The notes under the pieces: model-generated
Seen by the model: the letters and a program-made list of their open reading frames with translations, nothing else
Told to the model about the DNA's origin: nothing
Database searches by the model: none
Source of the DNA: Opisthorchis felineus
Taxonomy: Eukaryota; Platyhelminthes; Trematoda; Opisthorchiida; Opisthorchiidae
Assembly: GCA_004794785.1 (NCBI GenBank)
Contig: SJOL01004185.1
Coordinates: 79,105-143,104, forward strand
DNA length: 64,000 bases
Direction: 5' to 3'
In this document: piece after piece, positions 13,016-23,264 of the stretch
Position numbering within the stretch: position 1 is the first letter of the stretch
Layout of the letters: each line of letters opens with the position of its first letter
Made by a program: the position numbers and the translations under genes

Positions 13016-13275
13016 AAGAGGGTGCTGAAATCTGCAGCCCACGACCGGGACTCGGTACTCATCAGGTAGGCACAGTCCCCGAGTTCCCGTCAACCGTATG
13101 TTCTACTTGAACACGAACTTATAAGCCGTTGGCAAAATGCGCTTATTTGCAACACCAGTTAGTTCTGGTGGGAGACTCAACTGAATCCCAGCTGAATCTC
13201 TCGTTCATGATGTTCTTCTTCAACTGAATGTGCTGCACCAGGCCGCCTCATTCGAGATACCGAAATGCATTGCAT
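13016..13275 (-). repeat. Family C repeat, copy C2 (tandem unit)
   Basis: On the plus strand this runs from the hammerhead region (13037-13071) through GTTCTACTTGAACACGAACT and an AACTGAAT block to the landmark TTCAACTGAATGTGCTGCAC (13219-13238). Its ribozyme strand is minus. It directly adjoins copy C3 in the same orientation, giving a head-to-tail pair with a spacing of 290 bases between the two cores. Confidence 0.7.
13037..13071 (-). ncRNA. Hammerhead-like motif in C2: perfect stem I, stem II lost
   Basis: On the minus strand GCCTAC (13071-13066) and GTGGGC (13042-13037) can form all six stem I pairs, and the core CTGATGA (13065-13059) and the CGGTC cleavage side are intact. The 11 bases in between (13047-13057) replace stem II and the GAA segment, so the copy cannot fold as a hammerhead. 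It is valuable because it preserves stem I. Confidence 0.55.
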
Positions 13276-13535
13276 AGACGTAACTCACTACTCATGAGGT
13301 TGCTGAAAACTCTTCGACATCCCACAACCGGTTTTGCCCTCTTGGGGCTAATCAGATGGACACAGTTCTGGAGTATCCGTCAATCTTATGTTCTACTTGC
13401 ACACCAACTTGCACGCCAATGGCAGAATGCACTCGTTTGTAGAATAAACCACTTATAATGGAAGAGACAACTGAATGCCAAATGAATCTCTTGTTTAGGT
13501 TATTCTTCAACTAAACGTTTGTGCGGACAAGAAAA
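13276..13535 (-). repeat. Family C repeat, copy C3 (tandem unit)
   Basis: Second unit of the tandem pair. The plus strand shows GAGGTTGCTGAAAACTCTTCG, the hammerhead complement at 13320-13356, GTTCTACTTGCACACCAACT and CAACTGAATGCC, ending with TTCTTCAACTAAACG near 13503-13517, the C3 version of the TTCAACTGAATG landmark. Confidence 0.7.
13320..13357 (-). ncRNA. Hammerhead-like motif in C3
   Basis: Minus strand: stem I TCCAT with GTGGGA gives five pairs counting G-U wobbles. The core reads CTGATTA (13355-13349), so the G8 position is T. Stem II is GCCC/GGGC with loop CAAGA. The GAA segment is AAA (G12 lost), and the cleavage triplet is GUU. The shape is conserved but two core positions are lost. 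Confidence 0.5.
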
Positions 13536-13559
13536 TATACTGCAATATCTCGTATAGTG

Positions 13560-13675
13560 TACAACTGAAACACAAGGTGGCCTTTGTGCAACACATTCAT
13601 TTGAAGACTATCATAAATGCGTGACCCAGCTGAGATTCAATTGAGTTTGCTGTTGACACCAAGTTAACTTCAAAA
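13560..13675 (+). repeat. Family C fragment, inverted relative to C2/C3
   Basis: The plus strand carries AAGGTGGCCTTTGTGCAACA and CATTCATTTGAAGA, the reverse complement of the TTCAACTGAATGTGCTGCAC landmark and its following GGCC block. The hammerhead part is absent. Strand is given in the ribozyme sense used for the other copies. Confidence 0.5.
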
Positions 13676-13679
13676 TGAG

Positions 13680-16240
13680 CATACCTCACCATGTTACGAG
13701 GCTGTTCATTGAAGAATTATCTGTTTCTAACATTTGTATTGGCTGACTTCATTTATAAGCAGTGACCTAAACGGTACTTTACTGAAGCTTTTCATAACAT
13801 TCAATAGCCACCTAGCAAGTAAGGAAACCAGCCATGCTGAAGAATATTGCTTCTTGTGCGGACCAACCTACCCAATGTACTCGAAGCATAGCAAAGCTGC
13901 TCTACAGTGTTCCCCTCTACACTGCCCACCCCTCCATTATGATTGGTTTTGGTTGGTCCGTCCCTAGTTAACGTTTTGTCAACATCAGGGATAAGCCTGG
14001 CTACAAAACCCCGGTTTCTGCTTTTTTTCCCCTACTACAAAAAATGTGGGCTTTTTAGCAGGGCGCATCTTGATCCGCGGAACATCACACTGGTCAGCGT
14101 TCACCCCATTAGCAGTGACACGCTTTCAACCTGTCCCGGTCACACAGAGGTGCTATCTTATACGGTCTGTCATATACAGCCTAAAAATGGACCGACAGGT
14201 TCGTTCAGAACGAATTTTCAGTTTTGTCAGTCACGCACTCTAATGATGTTGGCGGTTAAAGGCTTTTTTTATTTGTTTAATAGCCATTGAACTTTCGTAG
14301 AACTATCGTAGAGTGAGGGATGTCCCACACCGAGGCCTGTTCACAACGTGAATGAACATCCTATGGAATCAACAGTGTCCTGATTGTGGTGTTGGCACAG
14401 ACGTTTGAAACGAGGCAAGATGACCACAAGAGGTCTTGTGGCTTCATTGTGTCTCTTTCTGTGTATGCCACACGTGCAGAGCCTATCTTCTTTCCCACAA
14501 TGTCAGTACATTGCAGTCTACGGTGATGAGAGCAATCGGGTTGCCATACTTGACCCACAAATCCTGGGTCCGAAGTAGCAACACCGCCAACAGAGCACAT
14601 CCGAAGCCAGTAACATATGCCCAGTTTTAATGAGTAGAGCTGAAGTGGGTGCACCGCAAAAGGCTGCGTACTACCGGTAAGTTGATGAAATCATCTGAAA
14701 GAAAACATCAACAATGGGTTAGAACAGTACTGACCGAGGAAAATAAGGACCTCGGTGGTATGGCAGCCTAGTTACGACGATTTAGAGCACATACACGGGG
14801 TTCGAAATGTTCATCCGATGACACCGAAGCAGTGGATTGATTGCATCGAAAAAATTCACATTACGCCCGCGATTCACCACCAAATACGACAAACAAGAGT
14901 GACCAGGAATTTCAATGGGTGTTCGCACATACACCTACGATGTACACAACTGGATGAAATGATAAGGTAATTAGTCGTTATGATACAACCTGATTTACCC
15001 TTCGCCGTTCCTTATTCCTGCATCAAGAGCTATCACCCCTACCCTTACCCTTCGATAGCGTTTGCCGAGTTATACCGCGTCACTCAATGTCCCAAAACGC
15101 CACTAAGATGCGATACCATCCGCGTTAGAGAGCTCCGAGTTAAAAGTTGCTCATTCACATTGAGATTAATCTCCCGCACATCCTGTCTATCATCAGACAG
15201 CCTTTAAATTTTTACTGCCCATCTCGACTTCCGGTGTGGCCTCCATGTCGGTTTGTTTGCTCAGATCAGGATTACGAAACCAGCCAACTGGGTGGGAGTT
15301 GCATTTCTCATACCAAGGCCCACTCGTTACCGTAACCACAAGGAAAAAATAATGAGGAATCTTTCCTTGCCTATTGCGAGCTGCTCAAGGGTGGAACATG
15401 TCTCTAGGTCATCTTACTTGTTCTGTTCTGTGCCACAGTGAGCTTGTCGGCTAAGCTGTCTTTTTCAAACTAAGCTTGACATTGGCTAGATGGCACAGAC
15501 TTGGAAATAAGGAAACAGTGGTCATTCATGTTGACATGCAGCTCATCATCTCCAGTACCGCATTGGGTGAATAGCGGCCGCTGCCCCCAAATCAAATGGG
15601 GTAGTGTTATGATCTCCAGCTCAGACACCGAGGTGGTAGCCACTGATCTGTGTCCTGATTCTCGGACGTCTGGCTAGTGGGCCGATTAGCTGACACTACC
15701 GAAGCGTGGTTTTCATTGCTCGTAAGGCAGTGTTCACCAGCTGAAGTGTTCTTGTCGTTCAGGCATTACTTCTTTGTGTGAACTTATTCAAATATTTTGC
15801 TGCTACCTTCGAAGAAATGGACAGGTTAACACATTCCCTAGCGACCAATGAATATTTGATGGCTTTGTTTAATCGCGCATGGCTGTGTTCGTTCCGACTG
15901 AACGAACCCGAGAAGCACGTACCCCGTTTTGATTTTAACGAACAATGAAACGAGGTTTGTATATGGTATGTACTTTACCTTGAAGCATTTTAACAATATT
16001 TTCGCAATGTTAAATTACCCGAAGATAGTATTTATCGACTTATGTGGGGCCTGTTTGATAAATGGTAAAATATTAATGCAACTAGGTTTTCCACGAATAT
16101 CTTGGTCTCAACCGTATTACGGAACCCATGTGAACTGTCTGGCCTTGTCATTCCAGTGTACCGATTGCGAGAGGGGCGTTGAGCATGAAGTTTCAATTCC
16201 TTCGCCAGGACTCATTCAAGAAGCAAGAAATAAAAACCGC
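13680..16240. other. Unassigned spacer upstream of the Penelope-like relic
   Basis: Several open runs of 60-115 codons occur (13943-14290, 14361-14654, 14755-14970, 15929-16357). None gave a recognisable domain, except that the last third of the 15929-16357 run may enter the Penelope-like element. A stretch at 14430-14480 begins with a signal-peptide-like MTTRGLVASLCLFLCMPHVQ but stops soon after and lacks support. Confidence 0.35.
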
Positions 16241-16249
16241 TGTAGGTAT

Positions 16250-17585
16250 CCTCAACAGTGTACCGTACCTGGGGAGTTTAGCTCACCTACAGACGTTGGC
16301 AGTAGTTGGTTAGGAGAAAGATTATGTAATTTAGTACAGCCTTTGTATGCTTTATAAAACAGACTAAATGCACTTGTACAAACCACTTGATGGCTCCTCT
16401 GGACCAGATGCTCAAAAGTCAAAATACTGATGGCTTTCACTGTTTGATACAAGCCGGTAAGTAATCCGAATTGTTTCACAGTAAAAGAACTTGAGTGACT
16501 TTGAGCAACTGGTGCTTTCTTTGGATGTGGAAGCTTCATTTACAAATGAACTGCTGACCGAAATATCACCTTTATCGTAAACATCTAACTGAGAACATCG
16601 AAATCCGTTTTGAAGTTGAAGAAAATTATTGTGAAATATATATTTTAACGTGTAATTTATTTTTGTTGTTGGATATTATCGTCAAGTAGATAGTGTAGGA
16701 ATGAACCTCATTTGGGTCTACTTTCAGCCTACATTTTCTTGGCTAAAGTAATCCATTTCCCCAGTTTAATAGATGGTTTAATAGATGGGCTCATAGATGA
16801 CACAGTCACAATTTGTGGATGGTTAACCATCAACGTCGACCTGCTTGATTTTTTAAATTGTGAACATCCATCAATAAGATTCAAAACTGAATTTGCCGTT
16901 CTTGGAAGTGGTGTTACGGGATATTGACCCAATAGCACCAAATCGGAGTGTACAAAGAATAGACACTTGGGTCGGCCAGTACACACTTCCTAAGTTTTTT
17001 TCCAATGCTATACAAATAGGATGTTTTACCCAGAAAAAAACATCTACAGCCAGGCTTCCTTGGAAAATGACCTGTTAAGAAATGCCCTCAAGAAAAACTG
17101 GTATCCGGAGCCGTTGATCTGCAAACGGTTGCAACAAGGGAGCCACCTCATCCGAAGGTTTAGCACCGGAGTAGATATAGTTTTATCCATTCCAACTAAG
17201 GGAGATATAGTCTTTTCATTGTTCGTTTGGAAAGCTTTCGTGCGCTATCAGCAAAACTTTTCAGTCTACGAAGCTGAACGCACTAGTCAGAGCACGCCAA
17301 TCTATCGCTCCATGCTTAAAATACAGACGCGCAGTTCAGCCAACTAATCCTTTCTATATCTATTTGCGTGTAGCTTTGGTGAACCGTACTCAGGACAAAT
17401 AAACAGGATTCCAGAACACCTACCAGGCTAATTCCGCGAAAGCACAATGGAAACCATCAAGAGTGAGTTCGATTCTCGGGCATCTGGTTCAGAATGGTCA
17501 CCTAGTGGACTGCCCATCGAACGTAGCTCATGAACTTGCGTTGTTCAGTGTCCGGATTCGTTACCAAGAGGTGAGAAATGTCTGA
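16250..17585 (+). mobile_element. Decayed Penelope-like retroelement: RT plus GIY-YIG endonuclease
   Basis: This is a relic of a Penelope-like element, whose single protein joins a telomerase-like reverse transcriptase to a GIY-YIG nuclease. Readable blocks in order: QPLYAL (about 16340); NVxFIFVVGYYRQVDSVGM (16647-16703), the YYRQxDGVAMGSPLGP region; FSAYIFLAKV (about 16724-16753); LIDDTVTIC (16790-16816) at the YVDD site; LLDFLNCEHPSIRFKTEFA (about 16841-16898); PFLEVVL..RSVQRIDTW (16896-16970); LENDLLRNALKKNWYPEPL (17060-17116); LKIQTRSSAN-stop at 17318-17347; then in the same frame FLYLFACSFGEPYSGQ (17351-17398) for the GIY..YIG motifs; IPEHLPG; and SSILGHLVQNGHLVDC (about 17463-17510), matching the usual HLxxxGH tail. 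Frameshifts near 16705 and 16900-17030, plus stops, make it dead. No intact terminal repeats were seen at its ends. Confidence 0.88.
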
Positions 17586-17589
17586 ATCG

Positions 17590-20045
17590 AAAAAAAGTAA
17601 TAGTATGGGTTACCAATACGCTCATTATAAATAACACAACGCCTCCTAGTCCAGCACATTTAAAAGGAAATATGAGTGTGTGGACAGAATCGGGAACAAG
17701 GCATTTAATTTCTGCCGCCTGTGTGAATAGTTTTTGTGGACCTTGTTCCACGAATAGCTAAGGTGACTCGTACTCTTATTGGTCAAAATTATGAGTTTGT
17801 AACGCAATGTTTGTGTAAGATGTTTGACATTCGCGTTCACCTCTCTTACGTTTGAATAGGCCTACTCCTCCCCTTCTGGAGGGAGGGAAACCGTGGTCTC
17901 GGTTTCGGCTTGTCTGCAGAACATATTCTTGTCCGTGGCGGGGTTTGAAATGTGAGAAATTCTTGTTACTACTACTTCACCAGCAACGCCTGATTTATCA
18001 CTTCTGAATAGGTGAACGCGTTCACGCTTGAGCGATGTGATTGGCTTGTCGGACTGCTCCAAGTGAATGCCACGTTTGACCCACCGGTCAGGACTTCCCA
18101 GTCAGGTAGCAATACTAAAGCTAGAAACCAGCTTAGCAAATCTGATTATTCCACTGCCTCCTCTGTTTGGTGTGGACGGGACAGGAGGACTGTTCAAACG
18201 AGAATAACAGGCCTGTGAATTCCGAAAATCCCGTAACTTCCTGTTCTCTTATAGTGAATACTTACCGCTCCAATGACTTTGAGAATATGGTTTCGCTTCG
18301 ATTGCGTTCAATGAAGAGAAGGCAAGGTCAATTCGAGGATAACACCAAAAACAGCAGTACCACAGGGATCCGGTGAAGCCGGAATATTTCGTGTGGTCGG
18401 TTTTCCAGTCGGATCTTGCTCAAATATCATGCTTCGCCTTCATTGCATTTTAGCTGGTTTGCAAAGGTCCTTCCACTCCACCATGTTTGTAGAGCGGATA
18501 CACTGCACTCCTTTCAGCTAGTTTTTTTTTATTCTAGGAATTTTTGAAAAAAAAAGATATCCCTCACATCATTTAGGGAAGACTACTTTGGTCATGCTCA
18601 TATGTAATTGCCATGGAATCAACATAATATCGTGGGTTACCACTGTAAATATGCTGCAACTCCTGAAGATAGCTGACTAACTAAGAATGAGGTCAGCCGC
18701 TCATATTAGAGATTATAAATTTGAGGCTGTGAAACTTTGGGTCCCGTTAATCTGTTTCATCAAGACATCAAGAAGACACAGATTGTGAGATGTTAGCTTT
18801 TCAAATTACTTTCATCAGTCTCATTTTGCATTTCTGGGTAAAAGCTACATTAACAAAGGTTGGACATCTGTCACATGAGGCCTCATGACAGAATTTCGGG
18901 CGCGGTCAAATATGGGAGAACTTTATAGCCTGAGTCAATACTTTTGTGCACACAGTGTTGCCCTAATTGGCATACCTTCACAAAAACCCAAATTGTTTGA
19001 ATCTCGGTCTCAGAGTAAAATCTCAAGGTTTTGAGACATATTAGGTAAATGTCGTCGATACTGAGGTGTCGCTTGCCAGGTGGATGGTCCGTAGGAACTT
19101 TTTTGTTGAGTGCGAAGGCATCGTCCGTTCGACCTATATGTTTCCCTGCAGCTGCAAATGACTTAACAGATAACATGTGCGGCAGGGTAGTCACCAATAC
19201 TTTCGAACTTAGCCTGAAATGTCAATCCCCCGGTTTCTGAGGCAGGTAGTAAATGAGCTGATTTAAACGTACGGTTTATGGTAGATTTGTGTTTTGCAGT
19301 ATATTTTTATCAGCGTGGTCATCTTTAAACAGTAAACAAGGTGGGAGCAGTGCTAATAATATCAGACTGTGTTTTTGGTTTGCTGCAAAATCTGATGAGC
19401 CCCTCCTGGGAGACGTTGGCGATCAGTGTCGGTTTCAGGAAGACTTCGTTCTCACTTGGGTGAATACGACACCCGCTCAATGATAGTGTTCTCACCAAGC
19501 CCCGCTCACACGGACTGGACAAGAAACTAATAATGTGCATATATTGACCACTGGAGCTCAACGGGAGGCCGTTTGCTGTGAGTGTCCATTCGGGAATGAC
19601 TCCCTTTTCGATTTAACCTCAAAATATTGGCAGGCTTGAGTGACTATAATTCGGGGCTTTAGGAAAATAAATTGAAATTAAGATCACAAGTAACAGGCAA
19701 GATACCATTCCTGTAAAGTTTGCAAGGATGAATATTGGGGATATTATCACAGAGTTCTTCCTCAAACATTGTCCGAAAAATATCAGTTGAATTCTGACGT
19801 AATAGACTGCCCTTAAAAACCATCTAGTTGTCTGTGACCGATTCCCTCAGAAGTGAAATGGACATTTTGTTTAGAGAAGGGTATAAAGTCGGCTAGTGGA
19901 TAAACTGACAAATTCAATATGACGTCGTGTGCAGTAACATGTTCATGAAGGTATTCGTGGAACAACGAATCAACGATAATGGAAGACAACTTCTAGGAGC
20001 TTACAAGTAAACAGGCAAGTCCCTGGAAAAGTTCAAATGATCTTC
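17590..20045. other. Unassigned spacer
   Basis: No repeat copy or domain recognised. The longest open run is on the minus strand at 18883-19197 (104 codons), with no family resemblance I can defend. CTGATGAGCCCC at 19391-19402 resembles a hammerhead start, but the rest of the fold is missing. Confidence 0.35.
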
Positions 20046-20178
20046 AATTGAAAGTTTGCCCTTTAAGTGGAGCCAATCTACACTGAAAAGCCGACAATCA
20101 CTGTACAGCTATTTCATCATCATCAGCAGTGCTGATCTCACGAAACTCCAACAGAGAGTTTTGAACCCGTCACTGAAT
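20046..20178 (-). repeat. SINE-B fragment
   Basis: The plus strand matches 61828-61990: TTTAAGTGGAGCCAAT, then AAAAGCCGACAATCACTGTA, CAGCTATTTCATC, and CACGAAACTCCAACAGAGAG before a TTTTGAACCC box. Read on the minus strand it is a tRNA-type B-box followed by the SINE-B body and tail. The A-box end is missing. Confidence 0.65.
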
Positions 20179-20179
20179 T

Positions 20180-23070
20180 TCGCATTATTTAAATCGGTCT
20201 CAGTAATACAATTGGCTTGCGGATTTTCGTTCGTAGGTTTCCAGTTGGTTTCCAATCGGTTTGAGGCGGTTTTACTGTGATCCGTAGTTAACTAAGTGAT
20301 TTTTTAAAACTTCTAAGGGCTCCCGGTTGCCCACTTCCCTAGCAAAATGTTCTTTACAGGAGTCTTATCTCTTAAATTTTCGTTCATCTGCACGAATCTC
20401 TGTCATTTCTGGTATTCAGTCATTCTTATGGAATTTTAGGAAGTTTTCAAGAGGAATACGAAAACCGCAAATACAATTTAAATTAGAGGATCTATGGGAC
20501 CAAGCAAAGGAACTTCATCCCATTGACAACCAAAAGCTAGGTTGGCTGAAAGAAAAATGGGTGTATATGTCTGATGAGTTTCTGCCTGCTCTATGCAACA
20601 GCGTTTGTGTCTTTTGGCCGAACCATGTCAAGTTATCAAACAGCTGGGTGTCCTGTAAATAACTTGATGTTTTTGCAATCAGACGAAGACATCTATTCCT
20701 TCCTGTCAATGTGCAACCATTTGTCATGCTCTCCTAAAGATGTGGACTGGTTTTAAAAGATTGTGAAAAAATGAGCAGTGAACATCGTACACATTAGCTG
20801 AGAATAGCAATAGTGTCTGAGGCCAAAGCCACCTTGAACCGACGGTTTGACGATGATGCGCCAAACATTCCCATCATTTTCAACGTAGTCAATGACGAGT
20901 GAAAAGGATTTAATTCTCCAGGTTTTTAAAGAAGCTGTAGAAGTTACTTGTCTGTCCAACAGGGTGTATGATTTGTGGGAACACTGTGTGCGGTCAAATC
21001 ATCTGTGAATGCTGCAACTGGTTGTCAGATAAAATGAATGGTGATTCATCCCCGGAGCATGGGCTTCGTTTGGTATGATGCTAATAGCCGACGATCTCGA
21101 AGACGCTCTGCAAAATCGGCCGTAACAACTAGGCGCATATAAATTTGGATTCACGTTGTGTTATTCACGGCCAATGTAAAGAGGTAAGCATTAAAGTGAA
21201 GATACTTAGAAAGAGGGAGTAGTATACTTCAAACAGAAAAGTGCTTACACATCTTTTTCAGCTCGTTTGCATCATAAGCATCGTATCTCGTTTCAGAGAG
21301 GTTCATTGGATCTCTTTTAAACAAGCATGCACATTGTCGGAAATGAGACGACTTTCACCAACTGTCCAGCTTGTTTTCTAAGCGTGTTGGATGCCAGCAT
21401 GCTTGGTCGATCATGGCCCAAAGAAAAGCGTCGAACAAGTTTTGAATAGTTTTTCACTCAAGTTGTAGTCGAAACCTAATTCCACCTGGCGCCCATGTTC
21501 AGTGTTTGAAAAAAAAACAGGTTACGAGGATTATCCATTCACATGACATTTAGATTTTCGATGAAGAGCTGTCGTCATATGACTCTACTTTGATAACCAC
21601 ACACGGTAGCCTCTGTAAAGTTCTTCTCTTCAGCTAAATGTCACTTACAAGGGCTCAAAGTGGAAAACTAAGGAACCATTTATTGAATTAAGTGGACATT
21701 TTAGCTCAGAAGTAAACGGTCTGAAAAACAGTATGGAAAATGCTAGGAATCTATTATTTTTTCCTTATCTTCATGCAATCAATTGTTCAACAACGCTTTA
21801 CACCTGGATTTCAGTTTAGTAGAGGGTGGCTAGTGCACTGCTGTCTAATGGTTCTTTAGAAATGAAGTGAAACATGAGCTAAAGGTTTTAAAGTTAGTTT
21901 ACAAGCAGGCGGCACGTAACTTATCCGTCGTTAGTAGTGACATCGCCTTCCAACATATCATTTTGCTTGTTCAAACCTCTCAGCACTCTTTGGTAATAGT
22001 AAAACCTCTTCCATCTTCTGGCAGTGATTATTCTTAGTTGAGGAAACTTTTCATTATGGAACGGGATGCAATTTCACATCCTCACTGTTTTTGTACTGCT
22101 CTTGTGGTTGGAAGTTTCGAGTGTGATTGTTCTCAATGTAGGCCGAGATTCAGTCACGCGTTTCGGCGCTGTTGTCTTTATTTTTGTTACATTTTCGCAG
22201 TTTACTTTTGGTATAACAACAGTGTTGCTGGAATGAATCCCCAATAAATCCTGACTTTCATACGCAGAAGTGGCAATACTCTTCAACTATTCATAAACGC
22301 CGCGTTCGACAGGTCTACTTTTGAGACCAGCTAGCTAATCCATCTAGTGTTAACCTAATCTATTTGGGTTCCCTTCTGGTCAAATTATTGCCAGTTTGGA
22401 ATTGAGTCAGACAGTTAGTGCCTCACTTCAACACAGACCCTGTACAGATTGGCCATACAGACTAGCACCTGTCTGATCCAAGCTGAGACTGCCCCTCAAT
22501 GACTTCTGTTGGAATGAAGGTGGTCTAAGTCTCTTTTTGTCGAATTTCTCGTTAATCCAGCATTCGTCTCAGTTATTTAAAAGTTCAGTCTTGATGTAGA
22601 CAACAGTTTTATACCGGAAAATCCATCTAAGGTGGTGACGGCGTGTGACGGTCCCCTCTGGGACGCAACCTCAACTGGGAAACAGTTTTCGAGCAGCCGA
22701 AATGGGATAGTCTACAATATACCAAAAATTCCAGGACGAAACCAGACAGATCCTACGGGGAACAGTGACACCAAATTGTCACTTAGTCAGTATACACCTA
22801 CAGAATCTTAAATAGCAGGACTTTTGGGAAAAAAAGTACCAACTAACTAGTGTTGTATTGCCAACTTATAACGATGTAGTCAAACGAACTAGTGATTTCA
22901 GAGCGTAATTGGTAGAAATTTGGCCGCAGCGGATAGGACAACTGTTAACAAGTAACCGGGACTGCTGTTCTTTTGCCGTCTGAGGGACAATGCAATAAAT
23001 GTCACTCGGGTTGAGCTTTCAAAATTATTTTCCACTTGTCAGTAAAACAAAACGACTTATACATGCATCC
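20180..23070. other. Unassigned spacer
   Basis: An open plus-strand run at 20327-20662 (111 codons), followed by another at 20574-20756, contains a charged stretch (QFKLEDLWDQAKELHPIDNQ) that could be an exon or old element. No splice pair or family fits. The remainder shows nothing I recognise. Confidence 0.3.
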
Positions 23071-23079
23071 GCTTACCAA

Positions 23080-23260
23080 TTTGGTTTCGACGGGAGAATC
23101 ACCTGGAACTCAGCCTAATCTCTCGTTTACAGTGTTCAAGTAGAACATAAAGCTGACGGAAACTCGGAGACTGCGCCCATCTGATAAGCCCCAAGAAGGG
23201 CGAAACCGGTCGTGGTCGGTGGAACAGTTTTCAACAAGCTTACGTATTACGTCTATACAA
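23080..23260 (+). repeat. Family C repeat, copy C4
   Basis: Ribozyme strand is plus. The blocks are CTCAGCCTAATCTCTCGTTT, GTTCAAGTAGAACATAAAGC, TGACGGAAACTCGGAGACTG, then the hammerhead, then GGAACAGTTTTCAACAAGCT. This is the copy in which the ribozyme is most complete. Confidence 0.75.
23175..23217 (+). ncRNA. Hammerhead ribozyme-like motif, best preserved (C4)
   Basis: Hammerhead RNAs cleave their own backbone after an NUH triplet. Stem I is GCCCAT (23175-23180) with GTGGTC (23212-23217): five of six pair, one as G-U. The core is CTGATAA (23181-23187) against consensus CTGATGA, so G8, the general acid, is A. Stem II is GCCC (23188-23191), loop CAAGAA, GGGC (23198-23201). GAA is at 23202-23204, stem III is ACC/GGT (23205-23210), and the cleavage base is C at 23211, a canonical GUC. 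Stem III is self-complementary ACCGGT with no loop, as in minimal hammerheads that act as dimers. The fold is near complete, but the G8 change should abolish or greatly slow cleavage. Confidence 0.72.
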
Positions 23261-23264
23261 CTGA

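Noticed and set aside
15929..16357. Longest open run of the window (142 codons)
   Set aside because: The first two thirds match nothing. Only its end overlaps the Penelope-like relic, so it is not annotated as a separate gene.
19391..19430. CTGATGAGCCCC resembling a hammerhead start
   Set aside because: No GAA segment, stem III or cleavage triplet follows, and the flanks do not match family C.
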